DNA from: DATFVA01 sp963800255
Lineage (GTDB): Bacteria > Bacteroidota > Ignavibacteria > Ignavibacteriales > Ignavibacteriaceae
Direction of reading: 5' to 3'
DNA length: 64,000 bases
Assembly (NCBI GenBank): GCA_963800255.1
Contig: CAWDAK010000022.1
Span: 186,001 to 250,000, forward strand
Below the pieces are notes generated by a model, which saw only the letters and a program-made list of their open reading frames with translations, ran no database searches and was not told the origin of the DNA. Shown here in pieces: positions 52,708 through 61,932 of the stretch. The translations under genes and the position numbers were made by a program. Positions within the stretch are counted from its first letter, which is position 1, and every line of letters begins with the position of its first letter.

Positions 52708-55700
52708 ATGAGCAATCAATCCGTTCCATCTTTATCAGTAATAAACGATAGACTCCTTGCTGGTAAAGCCTCATTAGAAATTTTCGAAATTGAAGATCTT
52801 ATCCATAATCTCCGGACAGAATTCGGTCGTGCAGTTAATGAAAAAACTTTCAACAGTGATGCTGATAGTACAATGTGGGGCAAGATCTTTGAGGGCTTAT
52901 TCAGCAGCGGACTTGCCGGCGTGTTCATGGAAAAGATAGAAAAAGATATATATTTTTCATTGGGTGAATATCTTGCCTCATTACCAGGTGTGCCGGAACC
53001 GGTAATTGTTTCAATTATTCATAACTACCTTAATCTTTTCCGTTATTCTTCATTCCTTCAGAAAATTTATGATGAAAGAAGATGGGACAATTTAATTCAT
53101 TCTCTCATACTCCGAAGCTCTTACACATTTGATATCCTATTTGAACAGAGAGTTAATCAGTATAAAAAGAAAACGCTATTCCGTGTAATTAAGGAAGACA
53201 GAACGATTGATTATACCTGGCAGAAAACATCTGAGATGGTCGCAGTTTACCGTTCATCCTTTAAACATTTGTTTTTTGAATTGCAGACTGAGAATAAATT
53301 CACTGCATTCCTGCTTGAAAATAGTCTGGATATGGTATTTCTCGATCTTGCCTGTTTAACCTCAGGACTTGTAAACGTTATGATTCCTGCAAATTCAGTT
53401 CCTGAACACATCACTTACATTCTCAACCAGACAAATTCGCCTCTGCTTTTGGTTAATGATGAGAAGCAACTTGCTAAAATCAGATCAATAAAACACGAGG
53501 TTCCGGATCTTAAGATCGTAGTAATGCTGAAGGGGAATGCTACAGAGGATTGGGTGATCAACTTTGAAGAATTCAAAGCTATGAATCCTGGTGATGAATT
53601 AAAAACCGACGAAGTTATTAAACCTGGTTCACTAGCTACCCTAATGTATACATCAGGTACGACCGGTGAGCCAAAAGGAATAATGTTTTCACATACAAAT
53701 ATTGTCTACAAAAGATTCTGCCGCGCAATGGCAATTCCTCATATAGATGAGAATGATCGTTTTCTTGCCTTTCTTCCATTATATCACACATTCGGAAGAT
53801 GGCTGGAGATGGCTGGTTCGATTTTCTGGGGTGCAGAATACTGCTTTATGGAAAACCCGGCTGTTGAAACAATGATTGATAATATGCAGCTTGTTAAACC
53901 TACAATCTTTATCTCCATTCCTAAAAAATGGATTCAGTTATACGAGTACATTACAGCAAGGGTTGATATTGAGGTTGACGATGATGATAAGATAAGACAG
54001 GCTGTCTCCGGTGTAACCGGGGGAATGCTTAAGTGGGGAATATCTGCTGCCGGTTATCTTCCTCCGGATGTTTTTACATTTCTACAGCGGTACGGAGTTG
54101 AATTAATGAGCGGTTTCGGAATGACCGAAGCAACAGGAGGAATCACGATGACTCCTCCGTTTGAATACCGCGAAAATTCTCTTGGAAAAGCATTGCCGGG
54201 AATTGAAATTAAACTTGATGAAGACGGGGAAATTTTAATACGCGGACCCTATGTAATGATGAACTATTACGGAGAGGAACCTGAGGAGACATTTGACTCT
54301 GAGGGCTGGCTTCCAACAGGGGATATAATGAGAATGGATAAGGATGGATTTATTGAGATTATAGATCGTAAAAAAGAGATTTATAAGAATGTTAAGGGAG
54401 AGACTATTGCACCTCAGAAAATTGAAAATCTCTTTCGTGATTTTGAATTTGTGAAGCAGGTATTTCTTGTGGGTGATCATCGGCCTTTTAATTCGGTTCT
54501 GATATATCCTGATCTTGAATCTTCATCATCTCCTTTAATTGGTATGGATGAACAGCAAAGACAGGACTATTTTTCTTCCATTATAGTTACAGTAAACAAT
54601 TTCCTGGCACCTTTTGAAAGAATTCTGGATTTTAAAATAATTGACAGGGTCTTTAGCGACGTTTACCATGAACTGACTCCAAAAGGAACTTTCAAACGTA
54701 GAATTATTGAAAAGAATTTTGATGAGATTATAAGTTCAATGTACAAAAAGGACCATTTGTCTCTTCTAACCGGCAAGTACGAGGTTAAAATACCTAATTG
54801 GTTTTTGCGTGAGAAAGGAGCCTTAAGCCGGGATGTGGTTCTTGCCGATGATATTCTCTCAATCCCAAAAGTCAAATCTTCTCTTGTTATAAGAAAACTG
54901 GATGAGGGAAGTAATGTTTTTCAGATAGGAAATTATTCTTACCGTGTAAATTCCAATCAGCTTGATCTCCAGGATATTCTGACTAACCCATTCTATTTCC
55001 TAGGCAATGTTCAGCTTGTTGAGTTTGCAGGACAGGGAATATTCAGATGGTTCAGAAAATCAGATGCCGAAAAAAACATCGAGTTCATAGAACGGTTGGT
55101 GCCCGTAAGTCCCGATAAAGAATTGACAGATAAATTTACAGGTATCCTGGAAGCAGGCGAAATATCAATTCCCGGTCTGCATTATGCAGTCGTTCTGCTT
55201 CAGTCAGAAATTATTGAGAATAATGAAGAATCAATAAAATATTTTAGAGACATACTTAAGGATTCCGCTTCAAATCATTATAAACTTGCTGTTGAAATTG
55301 TTTTTCGTCCCAACCTGATGAATAATATTTCAATTCAAAGAAAAATGTTCCTTGCTGCTCTCCAGACTTTAAGAAAAGATAACTTCTACAAATTACTGGA
55401 ATTGTACACGCTGCTGGATCCCGCATTTCTCAACAACGAAATAATAACAGAAATTAATAATATCAGCCGCGGCGGGGAGAACCTGAAGGAAATCGAAATG
55501 GTGCTTCAGTATCAGGTTGAAGCTGTAACAGCATCAACTAATTTGAATGAGACAGCCATTACCCATCTTTTTGAATTACTTGTTAGTTATGGTGTCAGCC
55601 ATCCTCTTAGCTTCGAAAGGATAAGACGAATCTTTTTGCTGCTTGAATTATACGGTGTAAGGAATGATATAAAGAAAATAGCACAAAATTCGAGGATTGA

Positions 55701-57489
55701 AATCAGAAAACAATTTTGTGCCTGGCTTGGAGAGAGCCAGAAAGTGGCAATTGATCCTGAAACAGGGGAGGACTACAGGTGGGATGATGTTTTGATATTT
55801 GACCAGGAAATTTCGGAGAGCGATCAAAATATTCTGAAAAAAGCAATCAGCAAAAACCAGATTATCCGTGAAGCTATTTTCATTTTCAGCGGAGGCGCCC
55901 TTGTTTCACTGAATAACATATTACCATCAGGGGTTTGGATAAGCAGCTACTCCAGGATTGAAAACAGATCGGTTTTTCGTGTAACCATTCAAACGAGATT
56001 CCAGGGAGGTTTTGATATTGCAATACATCTTAACAAAAATACTTCTGTGGAAGAAATTGAAGAAGAAATAAAATGGAAAGTTATTGCGGGCACCGAAATA
56101 AATGATGAAAAACTTGCTGCCAAATTCGGAGGGTTATGGGATGAATATAATTTATGGACTGAAGAGTTTATTGGCGATGAATCTATCGAACGATTTATCC
56201 GCCGTGAGTATAAAAGAAATGATGAAGCAGCCTTTGAAAAGCTCAGGAATCTCTGGAAGTTTTTCGTCTGGAATGCCTCTGCAGCATATATTAAGTTCTG
56301 GAGATTGTCAGGTATGAAAATGGCACTTGCCAACATAACTCCTGATGGTATTATTGTTTCTTCACATGATTATCAGACAGGGTGCATCATTACTTCATTC
56401 TATAAAAGGGAAAAAACTGATAGTGTTCTAAACCTGGTTATGAATTTTTATGAGAGCTTTGTGAATCAGACAGAAGAAAGATATCCTTTAATAAAAAAGG
56501 CGTCTGTCTGGAATGCTATACTTTCCGGAATTATTGAAGCTGAAGGGGATGATGATGGTATAAATCTGATTAATGAATTCAGGGAAGAACTTGAAGCTTC
56601 CGGGATAGAGAGAAAAGATGATATAATTAAACGGATAAAATCCTTTTTGCGAAACGTGAAAAATTTCGGGTATCTGCCAAAACAACTGTATTTTGCAGTA
56701 AAACGATTTCACCGTTGGTATCAGCTTAACAAACATGCGTCACTTTCAGCGCAGGCAGAGATGATCTATGAACTCTATGAAACCTATCACCTTTTTGATC
56801 TGGAAGAACAATACCCCGCTTCAAGGACCAGGTTTTTCCTTGAAACGGTTTTCTATGATTCACCGCAGAGATTTAAAGAAGTTTTAAGGGAACTGGCTGT
56901 TAAGCAAAGGCATCGTAAGATTTCCAGGGAGGAATCTGTTCAACTTATCTCGTCGCTGCATTTCGAATTTGAACTGGATGAAAAGGAGAACTATTTCATA
57001 ACGCGTTTAGGTTATCCTCACCTCAAACCTTCCGACTCTGCCGAGCTATTAAAAATGAAAACAGAATTGGCAGGCGGACCGAATCTTGTTGTGCAGCTAC
57101 AGGATGATGACGGAAATATGTTTACAATCAGGAATCCTGTTAATCCGAAAGAAATTTCAAAACTTCATCAGCTTTTTCTGGAAGCAAACCTTACTGTTAA
57201 TTTCAGGTCAGAGCACCAATTCCTCGTAGCCGTATCAGAACGCGGTTTTATCATCGGAGGTTTGTTTTATTACAGGAGCGATGAAGAGACTGTTCATATG
57301 GAAAAAATTGTGGTTTCAAACAGGTACAGGCGAAAAGGGATCAGTGAGGGCCTGATGAATGAGCTTGTCAGCAGGTTGAAATCTGATAATACAAAATTTG
57401 TTACTACCGGATTCTTCCGTCCTGAATATTTCTACAGGTTTGGATTTAAAATAGAAAGAAAATATTCCGGTTTGGTTAAAGAACTTTGA
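52708..57489 (+). CDS. Giant AMP-dependent synthetase/ligase fused to a GNAT acetyltransferase
   Basis: The 1593-residue protein has a short N-terminal helical domain (1-145). An ANL-family adenylate-forming domain follows (about 150-670) with P-loop TSGTTGEPKG at 315-324, LPLYHTFGR, MSGFGMTEATGG, and GWLPTGDIMRMDKDGFIEIIDRKKEIYKNVKGE; it is most like long-chain acyl-CoA synthetases. A long middle part (about 690-1460) without known motifs is mostly helical, with one block around FVWNASAAYIKFWRLSGMKMALANITPDG. The C-terminal GNAT domain (about 1470-1593) has EKIVVSNRYRRKGISEGLMNEL and the FFRPEYFYRFGF end. The catalytic Lys of ANL enzymes is near FKRRI. It may activate a fatty acid and pass it, or acetyl-CoA, to a target. 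The overall architecture is unfamiliar. Confidence 0.9.
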   Translation: MSNQSVPSLSVINDRLLAGKASLEIFEIEDLIHNLRTEFGRAVNEKTFNSDADSTMWGKIFEGLFSSGLAGVFMEKIEKDIYFSLGEYLASLPGVPEPVIVSIIHNYLNLFRYSSFLQKIYDERRWDNLIHSLILRSSYTFDILFEQRVNQYKKKTLFRVIKEDRTIDYTWQKTSEMVAVYRSSFKHLFFELQTENKFTAFLLENSLDMVFLDLACLTSGLVNVMIPANSVPEHITYILNQTNSPLLLVNDEKQLAKIRSIKHEVPDLKIVVMLKGNATEDWVINFEEFKAMNPGDELKTDEVIKPGSLATLMYTSGTTGEPKGIMFSHTNIVYKRFCRAMAIPHIDENDRFLAFLPLYHTFGRWLEMAGSIFWGAEYCFMENPAVETMIDNMQLVKPTIFISIPKKWIQLYEYITARVDIEVDDDDKIRQAVSGVTGGMLKWGISAAGYLPPDVFTFLQRYGVELMSGFGMTEATGGITMTPPFEYRENSLGKALPGIEIKLDEDGEILIRGPYVMMNYYGEEPEETFDSEGWLPTGDIMRMDKDGFIEIIDRKKEIYKNVKGETIAPQKIENLFRDFEFVKQVFLVGDHRPFNSVLIYPDLESSSSPLIGMDEQQRQDYFSSIIVTVNNFLAPFERILDFKIIDRVFSDVYHELTPKGTFKRRIIEKNFDEIISSMYKKDHLSLLTGKYEVKIPNWFLREKGALSRDVVLADDILSIPKVKSSLVIRKLDEGSNVFQIGNYSYRVNSNQLDLQDILTNPFYFLGNVQLVEFAGQGIFRWFRKSDAEKNIEFIERLVPVSPDKELTDKFTGILEAGEISIPGLHYAVVLLQSEIIENNEESIKYFRDILKDSASNHYKLAVEIVFRPNLMNNISIQRKMFLAALQTLRKDNFYKLLELYTLLDPAFLNNEIITEINNISRGGENLKEIEMVLQYQVEAVTASTNLNETAITHLFELLVSYGVSHPLSFERIRRIFLLLELYGVRNDIKKIAQNSRIEIRKQFCAWLGESQKVAIDPETGEDYRWDDVLIFDQEISESDQNILKKAISKNQIIREAIFIFSGGALVSLNNILPSGVWISSYSRIENRSVFRVTIQTRFQGGFDIAIHLNKNTSVEEIEEEIKWKVIAGTEINDEKLAAKFGGLWDEYNLWTEEFIGDESIERFIRREYKRNDEAAFEKLRNLWKFFVWNASAAYIKFWRLSGMKMALANITPDGIIVSSHDYQTGCIITSFYKREKTDSVLNLVMNFYESFVNQTEERYPLIKKASVWNAILSGIIEAEGDDDGINLINEFREELEASGIERKDDIIKRIKSFLRNVKNFGYLPKQLYFAVKRFHRWYQLNKHASLSAQAEMIYELYETYHLFDLEEQYPASRTRFFLETVFYDSPQRFKEVLRELAVKQRHRKISREESVQLISSLHFEFELDEKENYFITRLGYPHLKPSDSAELLKMKTELAGGPNLVVQLQDDDGNMFTIRNPVNPKEISKLHQLFLEANLTVNFRSEHQFLVAVSERGFIIGGLFYYRSDEETVHMEKIVVSNRYRRKGISEGLMNELVSRLKSDNTKFVTTGFFRPEYFYRFGFKIERKYSGLVKEL

Positions 57490-57535
57490 AAACGGGAAGG
57501 GGGGAAATTTATCACCCGTTTTCCGTGATTTTTGA
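57488..57535 (+). terminator. Terminator of the ligase-acetyltransferase gene
   Basis: A 9-bp stem GAAAACGGG/CCCGTTTTC (57488-57496 and 57515-57523) with an 18-base loop is followed by CGTGATTTTT. The stem begins within the stop codon of the gene. Confidence 0.6.
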
Positions 57536-57594
57536 CAATATTTGTATTGCAGTAAAAATTTATCTTTCTAGGTAACAAATCTTATGTGAGTTGA

Positions 57595-57828
57595 GTGGAA
57601 ACCATATTTGAACATAATGTAACAAAGAAAGAACTGGAGCTTCTTAAAGGATTCAACCCGATAGGAAAAATTACCAGCCGTGAGGTTTATTTGAAAGAGA
57701 AAAATGCGGACAGATCATTTGCGGATCTTTACCGCCTTTATATTTTGCGCGGTGATAATTTTAAGGCTGAAGAATTCCTTGATAAAATTCACGATATGCG
57801 TTATAAATATTTATTATCAGCCTTCTGA
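57595..57828 (+). CDS. Small protein of unknown function
   Basis: The 77-residue protein has a GTG start. The composition (Lys, Glu, Leu, with ELLKGFNPIGKITSREVYLKEKN and FADLYRLYILRGDNFKAEEFLDKIHDMRYKYLL) is that of a real helical cytoplasmic protein and not of random translation. The second half looks like one helix-turn-helix of TPR type. No family is recognised and no good ribosome site is seen, so it could also start slightly differently. It lies alone between the giant ligase gene and the DUF486 gene. Confidence 0.5.
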   Translation: METIFEHNVTKKELELLKGFNPIGKITSREVYLKEKNADRSFADLYRLYILRGDNFKAEEFLDKIHDMRYKYLLSAF

Positions 57829-57997
57829 AGCTAATGTTGACAGTTCAGTCTTCATGATTGCAAGGTCTGTTTCTCTGCAAACTCCATCGGTAGATATTGT
57901 TTTAAAATCTCAACGTACTTTCCTTTTTTATCCAGAATAATTTCAACATTTTTACTCCCTGAATTTGGATCCTTTTTATAAATCACACGGGAGTTAT

Positions 57998-58327
57998 ATG
58001 AAAACTATTCTGCTTCTCTCAGTATCAAATATGTTTATGACCGTCGCATGGTACGGACACCTTAAATTTAAGGATGTTGCATTATGGAAAGTTATTCTTA
58101 TCAGCTGGGGGATTGCTTTTTTTGAGTATTGTTTCCAGGTTCCTGCCAACCGTATCGGATATGGTGAGTTTAATGCTGTACAATTAAAAACTATCCAGGA
58201 AGTTATAACACTCGTTGTCTTTGTAATATTCTCAATCCTGTATCTGCATGCAAAGTTCAGATGGAATTATGCGGTCGGTTTTGGATTAATAATACTGGCT
58301 GTGTTTTTTATTTTCACCGATCTCTGA
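57998..58327 (+). CDS. DMT-superfamily small membrane protein (DUF486)
   Basis: The 109-residue protein has four membrane helices (TILLLSVSNMFMTVAWYGHL, VILISWGIAFFEYCF, TIQEVITLVVFVIFSILYL, AVGFGLIILAVFFIF). AWYGHLK, FEYCFQVPANRIGY and LKTIQEVITLVVF are the signature of DUF486, a family related to small multidrug-resistance/DMT transporters. Function is unknown. I chose ATG 57998, with GGGAG six bases upstream, over an in-frame TTG 11 codons earlier. The 169 bp before it hold no clear feature. It converges with the cytochrome c gene. Confidence 0.9.
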   Translation: MKTILLLSVSNMFMTVAWYGHLKFKDVALWKVILISWGIAFFEYCFQVPANRIGYGEFNAVQLKTIQEVITLVVFVIFSILYLHAKFRWNYAVGFGLIILAVFFIFTDL

Positions 58328-58341
58328 ATCACTTAAATAGA

Positions 58342-58866
58342 CTATTCTTCTTCCTCCATGGAAGATGTTTGGGATTTAAGTGAATCATATTCCGCCCGGG
58401 TCATTCCAGGGAGTTGCTCAATAAAGGCGACTATTGACCATATTTTTTCATCTGAATGAGTTACTCCCCAGGCCGGCATACCTGTCATTTTAATTCCATT
58501 TTTGGTTACCCAGAAAAGTTGTTCCGCCGGCATTTCCTTCGCGCTTCGCGCCAAATCAGGTGCTTTCGGGTTTAATCCTTTTGCTAATTCAGTTTCCTCT
58601 TTACCCGGTGCTCCATGGCAACCTGCACACATTTCATTATAGTGTGCAAATCCTTCTTTGATTTTTTCAGGCGAATTGAGATCCGGAACAGAAATGCCTT
58701 TTGAATTTCTTTCAACAGAATTATCCATTGTTGTACTTAAGACCCATCGTGAGAAATCTGGTTCCCTGTTTGCCGCACTTACATTGTACAATCCGGAATA
58801 TATGATAATTAATCCGGCTAGGATCAGGACAACTATTGTTACCACAACACCACCAAAAAATCTCAT
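58342..58866 (-). CDS. Membrane-anchored c-type cytochrome
   Basis: The protein is about 174 residues from ATG 58866, with AAGG about ten bases upstream; further upstream ATGs give a basic leader that is not signal-like. One N-terminal helix (FFGGVVVTIVVLILAGLIIIYS) anchors a periplasmic class I cytochrome domain with heme site CAGCH (YNEMCAGCHGAPG) and the axial methionine in MTGMPAWG. It ends in an acidic tail (SSMEEEE). It should carry electrons between a quinol-oxidising complex and a terminal oxidase or other acceptor. It is downstream of nuoN in the same direction after 122 bp. Confidence 0.92.
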   Translation of the reverse strand: MRFFGGVVVTIVVLILAGLIIIYSGLYNVSAANREPDFSRWVLSTTMDNSVERNSKGISVPDLNSPEKIKEGFAHYNEMCAGCHGAPGKEETELAKGLNPKAPDLARSAKEMPAEQLFWVTKNGIKMTGMPAWGVTHSDEKIWSIVAFIEQLPGMTRAEYDSLKSQTSSMEEEE

Positions 58867-58988
58867 TTTGTATATCCTTAATAAATTGAACTTGTTTAGC
58901 CTTAAATCAAACCTTATTTGTGATAAAAAATTGTGATGCATGCCTCTACTGGTCCGGGACTAATACATTCCCATAAATCAAAAATCTT

Positions 58989-60413
58989 TTACTGAAGATA
59001 ATTGGTGAGCAGGTTTATAATTTTCAATGCAGTTGCAGGAAATATGCCAAAGATGATTGTTCCGGTAAGGCATATAGATGAAGAAAGCATGTAAAATAAT
59101 TCCTTCTCAGGTTTGATCTTATTAGCTGGCTGCTTTAAATATATTTCGGCGACTACCGAAACGTAGTAGTATAATGCAATGGTCAGGTTTACCACGGCAA
59201 TGACGACCAGCCAAATGTAACCTCTGTCGATTGCATTGCTAATAACAAAGACTTTCCCCACAAATCCTGCCAGCGGGGGAATTCCAGCAAGGGATAAAAA
59301 GGATAATGCCAGCACGGCAGCTGAAAATGGCGCAGTCCGGCTTAATCCCCTGAAAAGAATAATATCGTCGCTTCCAAAGTTCCTTTCAATAAGGGATATG
59401 ACACTAAAGGCTCCCAGGTTCATAAAAATATAGGCTGTAAGGTAAAAGCCTGCCGCGGAGATCCCTGCGCTGATAGTATCCGCTGAGGCAAGTGCCATTA
59501 AAATTAGACCTGACTGGGCAATACTTGAATATGCCAGAAGTCGTTTAAGTTTTGTCTGTCTGAGGGCTGAAAGGTTCCCAAATGTCATTGTTACTGCTGA
59601 AAAGACAGCAATGGTGAAGCTCCAGTTTGCAGTATTATCCGGATACGCAGTCAGCAGTAAACGGAGAAGACCTGCAAAACCTGCAATTTTGGGAACGACG
59701 GAAAGAAATCCCGCCACAGGAGCTGTGGAGCCCGCGTAAACATCGGGTGCCCAGAAATGAAAAGGAACAAGGGTTATTTCAAATCCATACCCGACAAGGA
59801 TCAGAATTAGTGAAATAAAAATCCATACACTTTTGCCGGTTTTTAGACTTAAACCTATGAGCCTTAAATCGAGACTTCCGGTAAGCCCATAAAGAAAGGT
59901 TAGTCCGAAAGCCATTACGGCTAGTGCGGCGGCTGCAAAAATAAAAAACTTCATTGCAGCCTCATTAGCCAATTTGTCTTTTCTGATTATAGAAACCAGA
60001 ACATAACCAGCCAGGCTCATCATCTGGAGAAATAGAGCTATTAAACCAAGGTCCATACTGGATGAAATACACATCGCTCCAAGCGTAGAGAAAAGTAAAG
60101 CAATGGGGATATGAGCTATGTGAGAATTCCTTTTAAAGTAAAAAAGAAGAAGGAGGAGGGTTATAATGGAACCTGAAAGGATGAGTAACTTAAATACAGT
60201 GCCAAAATTATCTATAGCATAAGTTCCATCAAAAATATCGAATGACTGCCAGAAGAGCATTCTAAAAGTGAACCAGGCGGCTATTAAAAGTGACAGCAAT
60301 GTAAGATAGGCAGGTATAAGTTGATTTTTTCCTTTAACCCATCCTGCAATTGGGATATAAAACAGGGCAGAACCCGCTATGATAAGTTCAGGTATTATTG
60401 CCCAAAGTTTCAT
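58989..60413 (-). CDS. nuoN: NADH-quinone oxidoreductase subunit N
   Basis: This 474-residue antiporter-like membrane subunit of complex I has about 14 helices. Family marks are present: FEITLVPFHFWAPDVYAGSTAPVAGFLSVVPKIAGFAGLLRLL with the lysine of the proton channel, LKRLLAYSSIAQSGLILMAL, and FLSLAGIPPLAGFVGKVFVI. It is the last of the nuoK-L-M-N genes and starts 4 bp after nuoM ends. The C-terminus is slightly short but complete. Confidence 0.96.
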   Translation of the reverse strand: MKLWAIIPELIIAGSALFYIPIAGWVKGKNQLIPAYLTLLSLLIAAWFTFRMLFWQSFDIFDGTYAIDNFGTVFKLLILSGSIITLLLLLFYFKRNSHIAHIPIALLFSTLGAMCISSSMDLGLIALFLQMMSLAGYVLVSIIRKDKLANEAAMKFFIFAAAALAVMAFGLTFLYGLTGSLDLRLIGLSLKTGKSVWIFISLILILVGYGFEITLVPFHFWAPDVYAGSTAPVAGFLSVVPKIAGFAGLLRLLLTAYPDNTANWSFTIAVFSAVTMTFGNLSALRQTKLKRLLAYSSIAQSGLILMALASADTISAGISAAGFYLTAYIFMNLGAFSVISLIERNFGSDDIILFRGLSRTAPFSAAVLALSFLSLAGIPPLAGFVGKVFVISNAIDRGYIWLVVIAVVNLTIALYYYVSVVAEIYLKQPANKIKPEKELFYMLSSSICLTGTIIFGIFPATALKIINLLTNYLQ

Positions 60414-60417
60414 TGGC

Positions 60418-61896
60418 TTATAATATTGTTGTTAAAATTTTTGTACTGGTTTCTATCAACCCTGTTAAATATCCTGGCAGGATACCCAGGAATAATGAAA
60501 TTGAAATAAGTACTCCCAGGATAAAGTTATTTCTGCGGGATAATTCAGAAACCTCAGGCATCTCGTCGGGCGGTTTTCCGAATAAGATATTCACCACGAT
60601 CTTTAAGTATAATGCGGTCATCAGTATAAGTCCTGCAACTATACCTATTGCTGCCCATATACTCTCGCCTACGGAAGCCCCAATGACCTGGAATTCTGCG
60701 ATGAATCCGGAGAAACCAGGAAGCCCTAATGAAGCAAAAGCTAATATTCCAAGCAAAGCACTAAAAATAGGAACAACGCCTAGTAGACCTCCGAACTTAT
60801 TTATATCTCTCGTTCCTGTTTTATGCTGAAGCATACCTGCTATAAAGAACATTCCGCCAGTCAGCAGACCATGACTTATAATCTGATAAACAGCACCGTT
60901 CAAAGCCAGCTGTTTTATACTTTCGTTCTGGGTGAGTCCCCATATTCCGGCAGCCGTCATAACATATCCCATATGGTTAATAGAGGTATAAGCTATAAGT
61001 CGTTTCAGATCTTTCTGAGCCAGCGCTGCCAGGGCAGCATAAATCATTGAAAATATTCCTAATAGGATCAGCCAGAAATTATAATGGGATACAGCTAAAG
61101 GGAGCGTAGAAATCATCACCCTGAGAATACCATAAGCTCCCATTTTCAATTGTATACCGGCAAGAATAACGCTCCCTTCTGTGGGTGCTTCAACGTGAGC
61201 ATCAGGAAGCCAGTTGTGAAAAGGGAAGGTCGGCAGCTTCACCCCAAACCCTATCAGCATACCAAGCATTACAAATCCTGCTGTCTGTACAGAACCAGCG
61301 AATGGCTGCGCCTGAATTATTTTTTGAAGAGAAAATGTATGAGGATCAACCGAAAGATAAAGAGCCAGAAAGGAAATCAGCATTGCAAGACTACCTGCAC
61401 GTGTATACAGGAAGAATTTCATTGCAGCATACTTCCTTCTTTCACTCCCAAAAATACCTATTATAAAATACATTGGAACAAGACCTACCTCAAAGAAAAG
61501 ATAAAAAAGAAGCAGATCCATCGAAGAAAAGAGTCCAAGAAGTCCCGTCTGCATCAGAAGGAATAAAAATGCATGTTCTTTTGCTTTCTCATCCTCATTC
61601 AGAACGTAAAGCATCACTGCTGCCATGAGGATATCAGTAAGAAGAATTATCGGTAACGATAGTCCGTCAACCCCGATCGTATACCCGGCATTGATAGAGG
61701 GGATCCATGGTATATCAGTTATCCACTGCATACCACCTCTGGATATATCGTAGCCTGCGAGGATGAACAAGGATAGAATTAAAGTGATTAAAGTTCCTGA
61801 TAAGGCAATTACCCGTATGACTCTGCTCTTACTTTTGGGAAAAAGCAGGATAATAAAACCAGTAAATAAAGGAAAAAATATATTTATAGATAACAT
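60418..61896 (-). CDS. nuoM: NADH-quinone oxidoreductase subunit M
   Basis: This 492-residue antiporter-like complex I subunit contributes a proton channel. Signatures: LLFYLFFEVGLVPMYFIIGIFG with the conserved Glu, GFGVKLPTFPFHNWLPDAHVEAPTEGSVILAGIQLKMGAYGILRV with the channel Lys residues, and KDLKRLIAYTSINHMGYVM. Length and order are normal. It lies between nuoL (36 bp) and nuoN (4 bp). Confidence 0.97.
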   Translation of the reverse strand: MLSINIFFPLFTGFIILLFPKSKSRVIRVIALSGTLITLILSLFILAGYDISRGGMQWITDIPWIPSINAGYTIGVDGLSLPIILLTDILMAAVMLYVLNEDEKAKEHAFLFLLMQTGLLGLFSSMDLLLFYLFFEVGLVPMYFIIGIFGSERRKYAAMKFFLYTRAGSLAMLISFLALYLSVDPHTFSLQKIIQAQPFAGSVQTAGFVMLGMLIGFGVKLPTFPFHNWLPDAHVEAPTEGSVILAGIQLKMGAYGILRVMISTLPLAVSHYNFWLILLGIFSMIYAALAALAQKDLKRLIAYTSINHMGYVMTAAGIWGLTQNESIKQLALNGAVYQIISHGLLTGGMFFIAGMLQHKTGTRDINKFGGLLGVVPIFSALLGILAFASLGLPGFSGFIAEFQVIGASVGESIWAAIGIVAGLILMTALYLKIVVNILFGKPPDEMPEVSELSRRNNFILGVLISISLFLGILPGYLTGLIETSTKILTTIL

Positions 61897-61932
61897 GTAC
61901 TATAGAATAATTTATGGTTAAATGAAGTACTC

